23,356 nt of DNA, taken from NCBI GenBank assembly GCA_002347755.1, contig DDXT01000037.1, positions 1 through 23,356 of the forward strand, given 5' to 3'. The DNA comes from Caryophanales bacterium UBA2253 (GTDB taxonomy: Bacteria; Bacillota_I; Bacilli_A; ML615J-28; CAG-698). The notes below the pieces were generated by a model that saw only the letters and a program-made list of their open reading frames with translations, did no database searches and was not told the DNA's origin. Made by a program: the position numbers and the translations under genes. Shown one piece after another: positions 8,602 through 16,777 of this stretch (within the stretch, counting starts at the first letter, position 1; every line of letters starts with the position of its first letter).

Positions 8602-9891
8602 TTATTGTTTGATGACCGCTTTTTCTTTAATTGATTCAATGGTTTTCAAAAGCATGAAATGATAAGAGATTTGATCCTTCGGATACTGCTTCTTGACGGC
8701 GTTAAGATCCTGTCCGTTCATGGCCGCGATCTCCGAATAGCCTTTTTCGTAATCCGCATCATTCAATTCGATCTTTTCGACTTCGATGATCTTGTTTAAG
8801 ACCAATTCCTTCAAAACTTCAAACTTTGCCGGTTCAGTGATCATTTCTTTATATTTCTCGAGCGTGGTTCCCTGGTATTTCAAAAGCTGCTCGAAAGTGA
8901 TCCCGTAGCCTTTGGCTCGGTCTTCCTCTTGTTTCAACATGTTATCCTTGCGGTGTTCGACCAACACATCGGCGATGTTCGCTTTCGCATTGTCACAAAC
9001 TTTGCGAAGAAGATCATATTCAAATTTATGGTCGCTGGCTTCCTTTTTTTCTTCGGCCAGTTTTTTGGCGACGGTGGCTTTGTATTCTTCGACGGTCTTT
9101 GGTTCGATCTCCAAACTCTTGACGAACTCGTCATTCAGTTCCGGAAGAACATTCTTTTTGATCTCATGCAGTTTGACTTTGAAATCAGCGGTTTTGCCTT
9201 TCAAGTTTTCGGCTTGGTAATCAGCCGGGAAAGTTACTTTCAATATTCTTTCTTCATCGGACTTCATTCCGACCATCTGCTCTTCGAATCCGGGAATGAA
9301 TTGCTTCGACCCGATTTCCAAAGAATAGTTTTCGGCTTTCCCGCCGTCAAACAAAACGCCGTCGACGCTGCCTTCAAAATCGAAAACCGCGGTGTTTCCG
9401 ATTTCCAAAGTCCCGTTTTCCACGAGTTCCAAATCGGATTTGCTTTGCAAATCGCGACGGATCGCAATTTCAATTTCGGTGTCTTTCACCTCGGTCGGTT
9501 CTTTGACGACTTCGACGCCAAAATATTGCCCCAGTTCAACTTCCGGATAAACCAAAACTTCGGCTTTGTACTTCAGCGTTTTTTCTTTGTCTAAAACTTC
9601 AAAATCAATGTCGATCTTCGGTTCGTCGATGACCTGGATGTTTTGTTCGGTGATGGCTTCATAATAGGTTTTTCCAAGAGCGCTGTCCAAAGCGTTTTGG
9701 TAGATCTGGCCCTCTCCGAATTTGTCCAAAAACATTTTTCGCGGGGCTTTCCCTTTACGGAATCCCTTTATTTCGGCGTTGGCCAGCAATTTGGTCAATT
9801 CTTGCTCATAGTATACGTTAAATTCTTCTTTTGATAATTCAACGGTGATGAGGACTTTGTCCCCGGTTTGTTTTTCAGCATTCACATTCAT
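8602..9891 (-). CDS. tig: Trigger factor (ribosome-associated chaperone, PPIase)
   Basis: Trigger factor binds near the ribosomal exit tunnel and shields nascent chains. The 429-residue protein has all three domains: N-terminal ribosome-binding domain with signature GFRKGKAP at 43-50, FKBP-type prolyl isomerase domain (about 155-245, with FDFEGSVDGVLFDGG and IPGFEEQMVGM), and the helical C-terminal chaperone domain that begins near KKNVLPELNDEFVKSLE. Length is normal. The ATG at 9891 has AGAGGAG about 9 bases upstream. It lies 34 bases after the upstream unknown gene in the same operon. Confidence 0.96.
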   Translation of the reverse strand: MNVNAEKQTGDKVLITVELSKEEFNVYYEQELTKLLANAEIKGFRKGKAPRKMFLDKFGEGQIYQNALDSALGKTYYEAITEQNIQVIDEPKIDIDFEVLDKEKTLKYKAEVLVYPEVELGQYFGVEVVKEPTEVKDTEIEIAIRRDLQSKSDLELVENGTLEIGNTAVFDFEGSVDGVLFDGGKAENYSLEIGSKQFIPGFEEQMVGMKSDEERILKVTFPADYQAENLKGKTADFKVKLHEIKKNVLPELNDEFVKSLEIEPKTVEEYKATVAKKLAEEKKEASDHKFEYDLLRKVCDNAKANIADVLVEHRKDNMLKQEEDRAKGYGITFEQLLKYQGTTLEKYKEMITEPAKFEVLKELVLNKIIEVEKIELNDADYEKGYSEIAAMNGQDLNAVKKQYPKDQISYHFMLLKTIESIKEKAVIKQ

Positions 9892-9925
9892 CTGTGTAAT
9901 TCTCCTCTAATTTCTTCTGTTCATA

Positions 9926-10522
9926 TTAATCGTTAAGGTCAAAAATGATAGCCATGGCTTGTTGCAGTTCGTTCATGATTTCATGCGAATACCCGATTTC
10001 GCAAAGGGAATTCAGAAAATCAAAGTAACGAACCAACAGAAAGTCGGGTTCTTCGCCGCTTCCGATGGTTATTTCCCGGGCTAGGCCTTCGGTAAAAATC
10101 ATCATTAGCAAGGCCAGCATTGTGTCAAAATCGGTGTCCGTTCGGCCCCACAACGTGGAGTAGTTGGAACTTTCCCGGGAATGGAATTCCCGGAATTCAT
10201 CCCGATTCAACAACCGGCTTTTTTTAATGAAAGACATGGCCAGGAAGACATCCTTTTTCCCCAAGCAGGCCAAGATAAGATAATAAATGATTCCCATGGT
10301 TTCGCGGTTTTTGGAAAGCAGCCGGCGACCAGCCGATATCGTTTCTTCAAAAGCTTTGACTGCCAATCCGGCTTCCATCAGCCTCCGAAGATCAATTGGT
10401 TCCGCGGTTTCGCATTCCGTCAAAATTTCTTCCCGCCGCTTCCAAATATCGGAAAGCTCTTCGGTCTTTTCGGGAGTCACAGTCTCATCGTCCAAAGCGT
10501 CCGCTTTATCCGGAAATTTCAT
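9926..10522 (-). CDS. Hypothetical helical protein in the tig-clpX operon
   Basis: A 198-residue protein that I do not recognise. It looks soluble and mostly alpha-helical: an acidic, charged N-terminus (about 1-40), then repeated amphipathic helices (for example GLAVKAFEETISAGRRLLSK and YYLILACLGKKDVFLAMSF) reminiscent of TPR-like bundles, and a helical C-terminus (HEIMNELQQAMAIIFDLND). There is no signal peptide and no obvious catalytic motif. The ATG at 10522 follows the M3 peptidase stop by six bases, with a weak GGAAT site, so translation is probably coupled. Its place between a peptidase and trigger factor suggests a proteostasis role, but that is context only. Confidence 0.75.
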   Translation of the reverse strand: MKFPDKADALDDETVTPEKTEELSDIWKRREEILTECETAEPIDLRRLMEAGLAVKAFEETISAGRRLLSKNRETMGIIYYLILACLGKKDVFLAMSFIKKSRLLNRDEFREFHSRESSNYSTLWGRTDTDFDTMLALLMMIFTEGLAREITIGSGEEPDFLLVRYFDFLNSLCEIGYSHEIMNELQQAMAIIFDLND

Positions 10523-10528
10523 GGAAAA

Positions 10529-12223
10529 TCATTCCAGTTTCGATGGGTCGAAATCGTCCAGGAACTTCCGAAGCGGTTTGGTAACGTTCGCGACGGTGCC
10601 GTCCACGAACGGATTTTTTAGACCAGTGGCGCCAATCAGGCCCAGGAAGGACTTGCTTCCGCCCAATTTGCAAAGTTCATAATAGGCCTTCCAGGCTTTT
10701 TCGTGATTCTCGTGATCCTTGATCCAGAATTGATGAGCGCAGATTTGGGCCAGCGTATAATCGATGTAATAGAAAGCCACTTTAAAGATATGCCCTTGGC
10801 GGAACCAGTAGGTCCCTTTCTCCAAGAAAGCATTGTCATAGACTTTATAAGGCAAGTATTTCTTCTCGAGGTTTCTCCAAACGGTTTTTCTTTCCGCCGG
10901 AGTCATTTCCGGATTTTCATACATCAGATGTTGAAATTCATCGACCGCCACTCCGTAAGGAATGAAAGTGATGCTTTCGGCCAAATGGGAATACAAATAT
11001 TTGTCCGTGTCCTCTTTGAAGAACTTTTGCATCCACGGCCAAGCAAAGAATTCCATGCTCATCGAATGGATTTCCGCCGATTCCATGGTCGGCCAGAAAT
11101 AATCGGGAACGGTGAAACCGCGGCAGGAAAAAACTTGAAAGGCATGTCCGGCTTCATGGGTCAAAACATCAACATCGCCCGCCGTTCCGTTGAAGTTCGC
11201 AAAAATGAACGGCGAGGAATAATCCGGAATGTAAGTAGTGTATCCGCCTCCGGCTTTTCCTTGTTTGGCTACCAGATCCAAAAGTTCATGATCGATCATG
11301 AAATCGATGAACTCGCCGGTTTCCTTGCTCATTTCGTGATACATGGTCTTGGCTTGCTCAACCAAATAATCCCGATCGCCTTTTGGTTTCGGATTTCCGG
11401 ATTTGAAGTTGAAGCTTAGGTCATAGCTCTTCAGGTCGGTCAGCCCCAGACGTTTGGCTTTCTCTTCAAAGATCTTCGCAGCGACCGGAACCAGGTCGGT
11501 TTCAACCTGTTTGCGATAATTGGCGACCATTTTGCTGTCAAAGTCGGTTCTTCCCAACCGAGCATAACCGACTTCCACGAAGTTTTCAAAACCCAATTTC
11601 TTCGCGATCCGAGTTCGGGCTTTGACTAACTTGTCATATATGCTATCATATTTTTCTTCATTGGCTTCAAAGAATCCCATGGTGGCCGCTTCGGCGGCTT
11701 TTCGGATCGAGCGATCCGGAGAAATGCTGTACGGGGCCATTTGGGACAGATTGAGGATCTTGCCGTCAAATTCGATCTTGGCGCTGGCGGAAAGTTTGTT
11801 ATATTCGGTGATCAGTTTGTTTTCCTCTTGCAGGTCTTCGATGATCTCCGGTTTGAAGGTTTTCAAAGTGGCTTCGATCAAAGCGAAAAGCTGGTGGCCG
11901 TATTTGGCTTCCAATTCCGGTTTGAACGGGCTGTTGAAAAGCGCCAAACTCAAATCATTTTCGTAACCGTTGATGATCGGGGTGTTCTCATCGTAAAAAT
12001 TTTGTTCATCCTCATAAAACTTGTCGGTGGTGTCGATGGTGTTTCGGACATAGCACAGCGAACTCATGGTTTGGAAGGCCATGCGGACCTTATTGATCGC
12101 ATCGATCGCTTTGGTCTGTTCTTCTGCCGAGGAAGCTTTTTTCAATGCTTCGAGAGTTTCCTGATAAGCGGCTTTTACCTGCTCCAAATTTGGTCTGACG
12201 TACGGATAATCTTTAAAAATCAT
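10529..12223 (-). CDS. M3-family oligoendopeptidase
   Basis: A cytosolic zinc metallopeptidase of family M3 that degrades short peptides, probably downstream of Lon and Clp products. The 564 residues include the zinc-binding site DVLTHEAGHAF (H356, E357, H360) and the third ligand region ESAEIHSMSMEF (E384). Its length and N-terminus (MIFKDYPYVRPNLE) resemble the shorter M3 oligoendopeptidase group rather than classic PepF of about 600 residues. I chose the ATG at 12223, which has AAAGGAAAC upstream; the frame stays open for 56 more codons but those run through the promoter. It is the first gene of the six-gene operon ending with lon. Confidence 0.93.
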   Translation of the reverse strand: MIFKDYPYVRPNLEQVKAAYQETLEALKKASSAEEQTKAIDAINKVRMAFQTMSSLCYVRNTIDTTDKFYEDEQNFYDENTPIINGYENDLSLALFNSPFKPELEAKYGHQLFALIEATLKTFKPEIIEDLQEENKLITEYNKLSASAKIEFDGKILNLSQMAPYSISPDRSIRKAAEAATMGFFEANEEKYDSIYDKLVKARTRIAKKLGFENFVEVGYARLGRTDFDSKMVANYRKQVETDLVPVAAKIFEEKAKRLGLTDLKSYDLSFNFKSGNPKPKGDRDYLVEQAKTMYHEMSKETGEFIDFMIDHELLDLVAKQGKAGGGYTTYIPDYSSPFIFANFNGTAGDVDVLTHEAGHAFQVFSCRGFTVPDYFWPTMESAEIHSMSMEFFAWPWMQKFFKEDTDKYLYSHLAESITFIPYGVAVDEFQHLMYENPEMTPAERKTVWRNLEKKYLPYKVYDNAFLEKGTYWFRQGHIFKVAFYYIDYTLAQICAHQFWIKDHENHEKAWKAYYELCKLGGSKSFLGLIGATGLKNPFVDGTVANVTKPLRKFLDDFDPSKLE

Positions 12224-12253
12224 TAGAATGTTTCCTTTCGTTTTCCTATTTTT

Positions 12254-12282
12254 ATTATAACACATTTCCCCTTGCTTGGCAA
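12254..12282 (-). promoter_or_regulatory. Promoter of the proteostasis operon
   Basis: Minus strand: TTGCCA (12282-12277), 17-base spacer, TATAAT (12259-12254), with TGT before the -10. This is a near-consensus vegetative promoter about 30 bases from the peptidase start. I see no HrcA (CIRCE) or CtsR-type operator over it. Confidence 0.85.
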
Positions 12283-12300
12283 TTTGAACGGCTTGAAAAA

Positions 12301-12354
12301 TGTGACAATTTTGGATTATTGTAATCATATCACAAACCGTGAAAAATTGCCACA
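12301..12354. repeat. Inverted repeat between divergent genes, possible operator
   Basis: Arms TGTGACAATTTT (12301-12312) and AAAATTGCCACA (12343-12354) are inverted copies with one mismatch. Between them lies a second near-palindrome TTGTAATCATATCACAA (12319-12335). The block is upstream of the M3 operon promoter and also upstream of the divergent nitroreductase promoter. Regulator unknown; an operator role is inference. Confidence 0.45.
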
Positions 12355-12431
12355 TTCTTGAATGAGGAAATCCTTTTTTCAAAGAAACCACGTTTCAAAA
12401 CGCAGTTTTTGGTCGTAAAATCGGCGGTTTG

Positions 12432-12440
12432 TGTTATACT
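12432..12440 (+). promoter_or_regulatory. Extended -10 promoter of the nitroreductase gene
   Basis: TGT followed by TATACT (12435-12440), 16 bases before the ATG. The GAGGTG ribosome binding site follows almost at once, so the leader is very short. I see no good -35 box at 17 bases. Confidence 0.6.
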
Positions 12441-12456
12441 ATTATCGAGGTGCATT

Positions 12457-12987
12457 ATGAACTTTTTGGATTTAGCCATCAAAAGAGAAAGCTGCCGCCG
12501 TTATTCACCCAAACCCGTGGAAAGAGAAAAACTCGAAGCCATGGTCGAAGCCGCCCGTCTTGCCCCTTCCGCCGTCAACAGCCAGCCTTGGTTCGTCCAT
12601 GTGGTGACCGATCCCGTCCTGCTTCCGAAAGTCGTCGCTGCCACCCAAATCGGGGGTGCCAACCTGTTCGTCAAGCAAGCGAAAGCCTTGCTGATCGTGA
12701 CCGAAGAAGGCGAAAGTCTCCTATCAAAAGCCGTAAACCGTCACAAAGAACGGGATTTTACCAGCGTTGACATCGGCATTTTCGCCGCTCATTTGGTCCT
12801 TTGTGCCGCTTCGATGGATCTTGGCACCTGCATTCTCGGATGGTTCAGCGAAAAAAAGATTCAAGCCGCGCTTGGTTTGGATAAATCAACCAAAGTTCGC
12901 CTGGCCATCGCGGTCGGCTATCCAAAGTCCCCGGATCTTCGCCGCAAGGTCCGAAAGCCTGCCGAGAAAATGAGCCGTTTTTACTAA
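12457..12987 (+). CDS. Nitroreductase family protein (FMN-dependent oxidoreductase)
   Basis: A 176-residue protein of the nitroreductase fold, whose members use FMN and NAD(P)H to reduce nitro compounds, quinones or flavins. Visible family features are the N-terminal FMN-phosphate region RESCRRYSPKPV, the ARLAPSAVNSQPWFVHVV block, and the later GWFSEKKIQAALGL and VRLAIAVGYPKSP segments. It is on the short side, typical of the compact Firmicutes members. The ATG at 12457 has GAGGTG five bases upstream and an extended -10 just before it; an in-frame upstream start at 12358 would cross the promoter. The physiological substrate cannot be told from sequence. Confidence 0.9.
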   Translation: MNFLDLAIKRESCRRYSPKPVEREKLEAMVEAARLAPSAVNSQPWFVHVVTDPVLLPKVVAATQIGGANLFVKQAKALLIVTEEGESLLSKAVNRHKERDFTSVDIGIFAAHLVLCAASMDLGTCILGWFSEKKIQAALGLDKSTKVRLAIAVGYPKSPDLRRKVRKPAEKMSRFY

Positions 12988-13016
12988 AAAAATAATTTTA
13001 AGAAAGCTGTGCATTG

Positions 13017-13760
13017 ATGAATATCGAAAAAAAACGGCGGATAATCCGTTCACTCATTACTTTTGGCGCTCTGCTCTTGCTGATCGGCGGATTGCTCGGA
13101 CTTTATTATGGTCTCGGATTTAACAAACTCATCGAAGATCCGGAAGAGTTAAGAGCCGAGATCGATTCTTACGGAAACAATTCTCGTTTGATCTACATTC
13201 TGATCCAATTGATCCAGACCACCATCCTTCCGATCTCCAACGTGGCGACCATCATCGTCGGCCGCGTCCTGTACGGAAAATTCGAAGCCGCGCTGCTTAC
13301 CAGCATCGGGGTTCTGATCGGATCGATCATTTCTTTTGGGATCGCCAAGTTTTTCGGAAAAAAAGCCATCTACTGGATCGTGGGAAGGGAACAAACCAAC
13401 AAGTATCTGAACCTGTTAAAAGGAAAAGCCAATCTGGTCATCTTCATAATGCTCTTGCTGCCGTTTTTCCCCGATGACATCATTTGCTTCGTGGCGGGGC
13501 TGACGCCGATGTCCTGGCTCTTTTTCCTATTTACGATTCTAATGACCCGACCGCTTCCGATCTTTCTGGACAGTTACTTCATAGATACGGAATTCATCCC
13601 TTTTTCCGGATGGGGACTGGCGGTATGGGCGGGAATCTTGATCATTTTCGCCGTTTCGGCTTTCATCATCAAAAAACGCTGGGCTTATGTGAATTCCTTT
13701 TTGGATCGGATGAATGATTTTTTTGAAAGATCAAAAACAACAAAACCTCCCAAAGTTTGA
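13017..13760 (+). CDS. VTT-domain (TVP38/TMEM64, DedA-like) membrane protein
   Basis: A 247-residue integral membrane protein of the VTT/SNARE-associated family, relatives of DedA proteins, which have been linked to lipid scrambling and envelope maintenance. It shows a first membrane helix at about 12-32, a re-entrant type region (NVATIIVGRVLYGKFEAAL), and the family signature LLPFFPDDIICFVAGLTPMS around residues 150-168, then two more helices. A TTG one codon upstream (13014) could also serve as start; the Shine-Dalgarno sequence is weak. It lies 29 bases after the nitroreductase gene and is probably co-transcribed. A bidirectional terminator overlaps its stop. Confidence 0.88.
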   Translation: MNIEKKRRIIRSLITFGALLLLIGGLLGLYYGLGFNKLIEDPEELRAEIDSYGNNSRLIYILIQLIQTTILPISNVATIIVGRVLYGKFEAALLTSIGVLIGSIISFGIAKFFGKKAIYWIVGREQTNKYLNLLKGKANLVIFIMLLLPFFPDDIICFVAGLTPMSWLFFLFTILMTRPLPIFLDSYFIDTEFIPFSGWGLAVWAGILIIFAVSAFIIKKRWAYVNSFLDRMNDFFERSKTTKPPKV

Positions 13761-13776
13761 CTTTAGGAGGCTTTTT
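13746..13776. terminator. Bidirectional intrinsic terminator
   Basis: CCTCCCAAAG, loop TTTGA, CTTTAGGAGG, flanked by CTTTTTC on the plus side and a T-rich tract on the minus side. It overlaps the VTT gene stop and touches the TetR-type gene stop, so it serves both convergent genes. Confidence 0.85.
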
Positions 13777-14343
13777 CTATGCTTGGGTTATTTTCTCAAT
13801 GCCGCTGGTGATCATGACCTCGCAGGGAGCGATGACGGAACGAAGCGGGACTTTGCAGCTTTCATTGAACCATTCCTGAAACACCCCGGCTCCGCCCGAA
13901 ACGATGAACACCGTCAAAAAGCGGACGAAAGTCTCGTCATATTTCTGGTTGAAATTGGGAAGACTGCGGCGGGCCTGTTTCATCATCGGCGTCTTTAGCT
14001 TGGCCAGAAAATTGCTGTCGCCGTTCTTTCCCAGCAGGGCTTTACAAAAACGCATGTCTTTGTAAAGGTATTCAATGACTTGAAGCAAGATGGGAAGAAT
14101 GTAATAATCGGCGGAAATGGGGCTGTTCTTTTCTATGATCGCAAGCAGATTGAAAATAATCTCATCTTCCAACTGATCGATCATTTCATAGATGTCCTGA
14201 TAATGCAAATAGAAGGTTCCGCGGTTGATGTTGGCGCGGTCAGTAAGTTCCCGAACGCTGATGTTGCGAAGTTCTTTCTCTTCCATCAGGCCGGTCAAAG
14301 TTTCTTTCAACAAATCTCGGGTCTTTTTTATTCTTCGGTCCAT
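13777..14343 (-). CDS. TetR/AcrR-family transcriptional regulator
   Basis: A 188-residue TetR-type regulator, most likely controlling the divergent MMPL exporter. The N-terminal DNA-binding domain is clear: RIKKTRDLLKETLTGLMEEK, then the helix-turn-helix ISVRELTDRANINRGTFYLH followed by YQDIYEMIDQLEDEI. The C-terminal ligand domain resembles that of small Firmicutes TetR proteins. The ATG at 14343 has AAGGAG 7 bases upstream; the frame extends 15 codons further but without a ribosome binding site. The divergent layout and the inverted repeat next to the exporter's promoter fit local repression. The ligand is unknown. Confidence 0.92.
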   Translation of the reverse strand: MDRRIKKTRDLLKETLTGLMEEKELRNISVRELTDRANINRGTFYLHYQDIYEMIDQLEDEIIFNLLAIIEKNSPISADYYILPILLQVIEYLYKDMRFCKALLGKNGDSNFLAKLKTPMMKQARRSLPNFNQKYDETFVRFLTVFIVSGGAGVFQEWFNESCKVPLRSVIAPCEVMITSGIEKITQA

Positions 14344-14406
14344 GGCATCTCCTTGACGGATTTTTCCCGTTTGTTTATTTCTCAACATTTTCGGGAATAT
14401 TGATTA

Positions 14407-14435
14407 TTGCGTTTCTCCGCTGATCCCATTATAAT
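14407..14435 (+). promoter_or_regulatory. Promoter of the MMPL exporter gene
   Basis: TTGCGT (14407-14412), 17-base spacer, TATAAT (14430-14435), about 80 bases before the ATG. The inverted repeat at 14452-14498 lies just downstream, around the expected transcript start and leader. Confidence 0.8.
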
Positions 14436-14451
14436 CAAAAACGGGGAAATA

Positions 14452-14498
14452 GTCAACACCATGTTTATCATCGCTTCAAAAGTAAACAATGGTGTCAA
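14452..14498. promoter_or_regulatory. Inverted repeat, candidate TetR-type operator or leader hairpin
   Basis: Left arm CAACACCATGTTTA (14454-14467) and right arm TAAACAATGGTGTCAA (14483-14498) are inverted copies with a one-base offset, 15 bases apart. The block lies between the -10 box and the AAGGAGG ribosome binding site of the exporter gene. Bound repressor here would block transcription; as RNA it could also fold. Confidence 0.6.
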
Positions 14499-14514
14499 TT
14501 AAGGAGGTTGGATT

Positions 14515-16728
14515 ATGAACTGGATTGTCAGGTTCCGTTTTGTCATTCTCGGAATCTTTGTTTCGTTATTCATTGTTGCCATCGTTTTGTTTTCCTCGGT
14601 TACCATCAATTATGACAATACCGAATATCTTCCAAAGGACCGGCCGACCAAACAAGCGTTGGTGGTACTGGATGAAGAATTCGGAATCAACGGTTACGCC
14701 GAAGTCATGGTCACGGGAGTCAGTGCGGCAGAAGCCTTGGGGTTAGCTTCCGAATTGGCTCAGATCCCGGAGATCCAAAGGTTGGACTTTAACCCGGCCA
14801 GCGCCGATTATTATCAAGACGATTCGGCCCTTTTCCAAATTACTTTCTTTGAAGACAATTATGACGAATCCACGAAAGCCGGAATCGAAAAAAACCGGGT
14901 CTTTCTGGATTCGGAGGATTATTATCTGGGCGGAGAAAGCGTGCTTTCGATCCGTTACAGCGAAGTCATCCAGGAGGAGATCCTAAAGATCCTTGCCATT
15001 TTGCTTCCCATCATCATCATCATTCTTTTCCTTACTACTTCCTCGTGGATCGATCCGCTTCTGTTTTTGATCGTGGTGGCCATTTCCGTCATCATCAACA
15101 TGGGCAGCAACGTCTTCTTCCCCAGCATCTCGTACATGACGCATGCCACCTGCGGAATCCTGCAACTGGCGCTTTGCATGGACTATTCGGTGATGATCTT
15201 GCATGGTTACCGAAAGAACCTAAACAGCCAATATGATCCCAAGGCCGCGGTCATGAAAGCGGTCAAAGAAAGCTTTGCTCCGATCATGGGCAGTGCCCTC
15301 ACCACCGTGGTCGGCTTTGTTGCCCTGATGTTCATGCGCTATGAAATCGGTTTTGACATCGGTGTTGTTTTGGTCAAAGGAACTTTGATCAGTTTGGCCG
15401 TCGCTTTGCTTCTGATGCCGGGCCTGATCATAATGTTCGCTCCGCTGATCAAGAAGACCGAACACCGCAGTCTGATCAAGCCGCGTCACCGGATCGTCAA
15501 ATTCCTCTTCAAGACCAAGTATGTCTTGCCGATCATCGCTCTTCTGGTCATCTCCGGAGCCATTTACTTGCAAAGCAAAAACACTTACGCTTATGGCGAG
15601 ATGGCCATTGCTTCCGAAAGCGGAAGCGTTTCGGAAAGCCAAAATCAAATCAATGCGGTTTTCGGTAACCGCAATAATTTCGTCATCTTAGTCCCCAGAG
15701 ACGAAATCGCCAAAGAATCCCAGCTGATCCAAACCATCTCCGCTTATGCGGCCGCCGAAGGCATAACCGCCAAACAAATGGTTTCGGTGACGATGTTCTA
15801 CGCGCCGTTCACGGAATCGGAATTTCAGTACTTCCTGGTTTCTTATGGCCTGGAAGAAGAAATGATCTCCCAAATGACGGCCATATTCGGTTTGATGGAA
15901 ATGCAGTACGGCCAGACGGCATTTTCGATCATGGAAATGCGAGCCTTCATCCAAGAAACCCTGCTTCTAACCAATGAACAGAAAGCCGCTTTGGCCCCGT
16001 TTCTTTCCCAAATCAGTCAAACCGAAGCCTTGCTGGTCTCGGAAAACTATCACCGCCTGACCCTTACCGTGGATCTAGAGACCGAAAGCGAAGCCACTTT
16101 TGAATTTGTAGCGGCCTTAAGGACCATGGCCAACGAGATTTTCCTCGATCAATATTATTTGGTCGGCGAAAGCGCAGCCATCTATGACATGAAAGAGGTC
16201 GTGGAAGACGATTATCTGAAATCAACCCTGATCACCATCATTTTGGTATTCCTCATCATCATGATTTCTTTTCGTTCCTTATCAGTACCAATCATTCTGG
16301 TTTTTTTGATTGAGGGAGCAATTTGGATCAACATGGCCATTCCGGCTTTGACCGGCCGCAACATTCTCTACATCGGCTACATCATCGTCAGCTGCATCCA
16401 GCTCGGTTCCACCATTGATTACGGGATCCTGTATGCCAATCGGTATCTTGACCATCGGAAAACCCAACCGGTTCAGGAGTCGGTATTCCTGGCTTATGAA
16501 GAAACCAAGACCACGGTCCTGACTTCGGGAATGATTTTGATCGGCGCCGGATACGTACTCGGATGGGCGTCAACCATTCCTTCAATTGCGGTCTTTGGGA
16601 CGCTGATTGGCCGGGGAGCCGTCATTTCCACCATTTTGGTGCTCTTCATCCTTCCTCAGGTCATGATGATTTTCGATAAGTTCCTTCAGAAAACAACCAT
16701 AAAAAAAGCCCCCAAAACCAAAATCTGA
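14515..16728 (+). CDS. MMPL/RND-superfamily exporter
   Basis: A 737-residue transporter of the MMPL branch of the RND superfamily, driven by the proton gradient and exporting lipids or hydrophobic compounds. It has two repeats, each with one helix (residues 8-28; about 333-350), an extracytoplasmic loop domain, and a five-helix bundle. The proton-relay Asp-Tyr pairs are present in both halves: D223-Y224 in ALCMDYSVMILHGY and D635-Y636 in GSTIDYGILYANRY. Length is normal for Firmicutes members. AAGGAGG stands 8 bases before the ATG. The divergent TetR-type gene and the operator candidate suggest inducible expression. Substrate unknown. Confidence 0.92.
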   Translation: MNWIVRFRFVILGIFVSLFIVAIVLFSSVTINYDNTEYLPKDRPTKQALVVLDEEFGINGYAEVMVTGVSAAEALGLASELAQIPEIQRLDFNPASADYYQDDSALFQITFFEDNYDESTKAGIEKNRVFLDSEDYYLGGESVLSIRYSEVIQEEILKILAILLPIIIIILFLTTSSWIDPLLFLIVVAISVIINMGSNVFFPSISYMTHATCGILQLALCMDYSVMILHGYRKNLNSQYDPKAAVMKAVKESFAPIMGSALTTVVGFVALMFMRYEIGFDIGVVLVKGTLISLAVALLLMPGLIIMFAPLIKKTEHRSLIKPRHRIVKFLFKTKYVLPIIALLVISGAIYLQSKNTYAYGEMAIASESGSVSESQNQINAVFGNRNNFVILVPRDEIAKESQLIQTISAYAAAEGITAKQMVSVTMFYAPFTESEFQYFLVSYGLEEEMISQMTAIFGLMEMQYGQTAFSIMEMRAFIQETLLLTNEQKAALAPFLSQISQTEALLVSENYHRLTLTVDLETESEATFEFVAALRTMANEIFLDQYYLVGESAAIYDMKEVVEDDYLKSTLITIILVFLIIMISFRSLSVPIILVFLIEGAIWINMAIPALTGRNILYIGYIIVSCIQLGSTIDYGILYANRYLDHRKTQPVQESVFLAYEETKTTVLTSGMILIGAGYVLGWASTIPSIAVFGTLIGRGAVISTILVLFILPQVMMIFDKFLQKTTIKKAPKTKI

Positions 16729-16744
16729 TTTGTTTTTGGAAGCC
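16701..16744 (-). terminator. Intrinsic terminator after the CotH gene
   Basis: Minus strand: GCTTCCAAAAACAAA pairs with TTTTGGTTTTGGGGGC over about 14 of 15 positions (G-U pairs included), then seven T. It overlaps the last codons of the MMPL gene on the other strand. Confidence 0.65.
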
Positions 16745-16746
16745 AT

Positions 16747-16770
16747 GTCCTCGAAAGAGGACTTTTTCTT
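16747..16770 (+). terminator. Intrinsic terminator after the MMPL gene
   Basis: GTCCTC, GAAA tetraloop, GAGGAC, then TTTTTCTTTT. A textbook plus-strand terminator 18 bases after the MMPL stop. Confidence 0.9.
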
Positions 16771-16777
16771 TTGACAA

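Noticed and set aside
12319..12335. Rex-type redox operator
   Set aside because: The half-sites resemble TTGTGA/TCACAA but the spacing is 17 instead of 18 bases and one half-site is imperfect; kept only as an unassigned palindrome.
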